Shown: positions 61,481 to 64,000 of the stretch, piece after piece
How the letters are laid out: every line of letters starts with the position of its first letter
How positions within the stretch are numbered: position 1 is the stretch's first letter
Assembly: GCA_028386065.3 (NCBI GenBank)
Contig: JAKUCV010002380.1
Coordinates: 1-64,000 of the forward strand
Direction of reading: 5' to 3'
DNA length: 64,000 bases
Source: Turnera subulata
Lineage: Eukaryota; Streptophyta; Magnoliopsida; Malpighiales; Passifloraceae
Notes under the pieces: generated by a model
What the model was told of the DNA's origin: nothing
Database searches by the model: none
Seen by the model: the letters and a program-made list of their open reading frames with translations, nothing else
Translations under genes and position numbers: made by a program

Positions 61481-61489
61481 AATTATATA

Positions 61490-64000
61490 TTATGTTATTG
61501 GTGGGTATCTTATTTGGTACCATGTGAACATTAATACTATGCCTACTAGTTATATTATACTCAACTAAAAATTATAAAAATTATTTTCCTAAAAAATAAA
61601 GATAAAATTTTTAATCAGTCTGAATATTTATATTACTGGACATGCCATTTGATAAAATCACTTCTTTTAATCATCAGTAAAAAATATATTTTCCCCATTT
61701 GGCTTAGGAGGTGTGATTTAGGATCCAGCTCAGGAGTATATATAGGTTGGAACAATCATAAAATAAACATCGATGACTGTAACTAATTATAAACTAAAAA
61801 AAAGAAAAAAAGGAATTTAAGCAGGGGCGGATCACGACAGAGGTTGGAATGCTAGTTTATGTATTTAGTCTTCATTTTTCCTACTTTTCCCACACAATTT
61901 CAATTAAGTCCCAAAAAAATTTAGATAGTGTACAATACTCTTCCAAGGTGGAAAAGTTATCCTTCTTGCAGCATTATATAAAAGAACTTTCCTTAAAATT
62001 ATCTATCACTGACGGGTAGGTACTGGTTGTGTTTTGTATGAATACTGTTCAAAACGCCCTTAATCAAGCATAAAACACTCAAATTAGATGGTAATGGAGG
62101 CCAATGAGTTACCTACTTGCCTCTCTGCCTATTTATTTTTTTAAAGTGCAATTTTTTGCATTTAAATAATTGAATTATTCTCTTTGCCTCTATTTTTATT
62201 CCCATATCAACTAACTAAAGCATGCGATAAGCATCACGCTCCAATCATCAAGGTCCAATTCAGATAAAAAAAAAATAATAATAATAATAACTTGGTCATA
62301 ATGATTAATGAATAATCAAATATTGGCGCTTCATTTTATTAATAAAATATTTACCTAAATTTTCCTTTTTCTTCAGAAAATCTACGATTTTGTCTTTCAA
62401 GGTTATTAAATACCTCATATTTGGCATCATTAAAATTATTGTAAAAATATTTATATGCTCGCACACTTTTTTCGGTATTTCTTTTTTTTTTGAGAATCAA
62501 AATGTAAATTTTAATTTCAGTATTGCTGAAAGGTTAATACTTGACTTTGTCTTTTTACGGTATTGGCAAACAATTGTTGTAAAAATCACCTATGCAGGTT
62601 TCCCAATAACTACAATTGGCCTCTACACAGGAGTAAAGAGGACATTTTGTTTTTGAACCAAAGAAGAAGTAGGAGGATACAACAAAGATTTTTCCAATAG
62701 TGGATTGTAGTGGAAGATATATAATATGGGTATGAGGCCCGTGGTGAAGAATATCCATCTGTTTTATTTAGTCCATGAGCTTAGGGCTCACCATAATTCA
62801 ATAATGCTTGTGGCCCGTTAGACTAATAATGATGTCTGATGGACCTAGCAAGCCCGGTTGTCCTTCTTTTACTCATTTTTGATATGAGATAATTGGCAAT
62901 GTTAATTGCACAAAAATTATTTTACTTTGTTATTCAGATATCAACAACAGCTATATTTTGCCTTGAGGTTCACATAGAAAGATATGTGAATTTTGAATTT
63001 TCTGATGGTCACTAAAATCATTAGTGAGGATAAGAACTATTTATTAGATATTTAAAATAACCACAAAAAAACACCAATGAATTTAATTGTCTTCGAAAAT
63101 TGAAACTTAATACTAAATTCTTAAGTTTGTTTCTGTTTTCTGTTGCCTTTGCAACAAGCGTGGCTGGTGTAGATATATGGGAAACTGATACAAAAGGAAG
63201 GTACTAAGCTTGTAATGGTGAGAAGACCAGCCCAGTAATTGGTCAATAGTTTCTGACTTTAGAATTAAGAATTGGTTTAGAAATGGAGGAGAAAAAAAAA
63301 AAAGAAAAGAAAACTTTTGAGTTGGTGCCACCACCAAAAGAACAAGTTATGGAGCTACGAGAACCACAAGATTGGGAAAAGATTTTAGGAGGGGTCACAA
63401 TCTTGAAATTTTTGAAACCAATATTAGATATAAATTCTCCAATTAATACCAAGAATTATTTAATGTTTGGGAAAGATATTGCTTATTGGTGGCATTTACT
63501 CTGTCAAAAAAAATTGTGCCATTTACTCGAAATTACTGCCATATGATATCCAGATATTAAGCAGGCTGGGATCAGGATATTGGCATGGGAAAAAAAAAAA
63601 TTAAAAGCAACAATATCTGTCTCCATACAAAAGAAAAAAAGAAAAGGTACCAAAAAGATACTAAACATTATGTGGCCTAGTTCGTTGCAGGGGTGGAATC
63701 ACATGCTTTGGGTCCCATAACAACTAATATTTTGCAGAAAATTGTGGCCTCCTTTTGTTGATAGCAACAATGAAATATCCGAATGTTTTTAGCTTTGCTG
63801 ATAAGTCAGAAACACATATATCCCGCCTGATTTTGATTGATTATTCAAAGAGGAAGAGATGGGAAGATTATCAATATCACACTTAGGACATTTGGTAGCC
63901 TGCCAATATATGTAGGTTACCATAATCCACATTCTATATAGCAGTTGAAAACAAAAGACGAAAAAAAACTGTAAAGAAAGTGAAAAAGCAGGCAAAAAGA
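61490..64000. other. Intergenic to window end, no gene recognised
   Basis: AT-rich spacer with an (aat)n run near 62275-62291 and poly-A stretches. Short frames (up to 88 codons) have no family motif and are not called. Confidence 0.45.

Noticed and set aside
1..64000. tRNA, rRNA or conserved microRNA genes
   Set aside because: A scan by eye found no convincing cloverleaf, rRNA segment or known plant microRNA sequence; a covariance-model search would be decisive.

Overview
This is nuclear DNA from a flowering plant, most likely a eudicot. The genes have many introns with GT..AG borders, the spacers are AT-rich, and there are plant-specific families (alpha-expansin, MIKC*-type MADS-box, organellar mTERF, R2R3-MYB) among Ty3/gypsy, Ty1/copia, LINE and MITE sequences. 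I could not identify the species.

The window holds four well-supported protein genes. (1) An alpha-expansin at 5441-6926 (+) has three coding exons and a likely 5'-UTR intron. (2) An AGL65-like MIKC* MADS-box gene at 29897-25183 (-) has eleven coding exons, including micro-exons of 19 and 16 nt. (3) An intronless mTERF gene at 31580-32461 (+) lies head-to-head with the MADS gene. (4) A subgroup-21-like R2R3-MYB at 57510-59389 (+) has three exons.

Most of the remaining structure is mobile DNA. From left to right: a 1.2-kb Mutator-type TIR element (3242-4454, 10-bp target duplication); a LINE RNase H relic (9330-9811); a decayed Ty3/gypsy chromovirus in minus orientation (10730-20610) whose right LTR is truncated; a low-complexity, repeatedly duplicated AT-rich block (20611-23330) containing an assembly 'n' flanked by perfect 180-bp copies; a second Mutator-type element (36133-37881); a 3.57-kb solo LTR with a perfect 5-bp target duplication (38016-41584); a LINE scrap (about 42.6-42.8 kb); a PIF/Harbinger MITE (44799-45177); a hAT-like MITE (46778-47356); an uncertain inverted-repeat element (48456-48797); a Ty1/copia element with identical-length 163-bp LTRs (49869-54694, minus); and a 260-bp hairpin MITE (61221-61480).

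The four genes do not form a pathway or cluster: wall loosening, pollen transcription, organelle gene expression and organ-boundary/wall-type MYB regulation are independent roles. I found no evidence of a previously undescribed biological system. The most useful second-look items are the nonsense-mutation spectrum of the gypsy element (11 of 14 stops are TAG), the exact duplication around the 'n', the four-codon terminal exon of the MADS gene behind a 2-kb intron, and the divergent MADS/mTERF promoter region.
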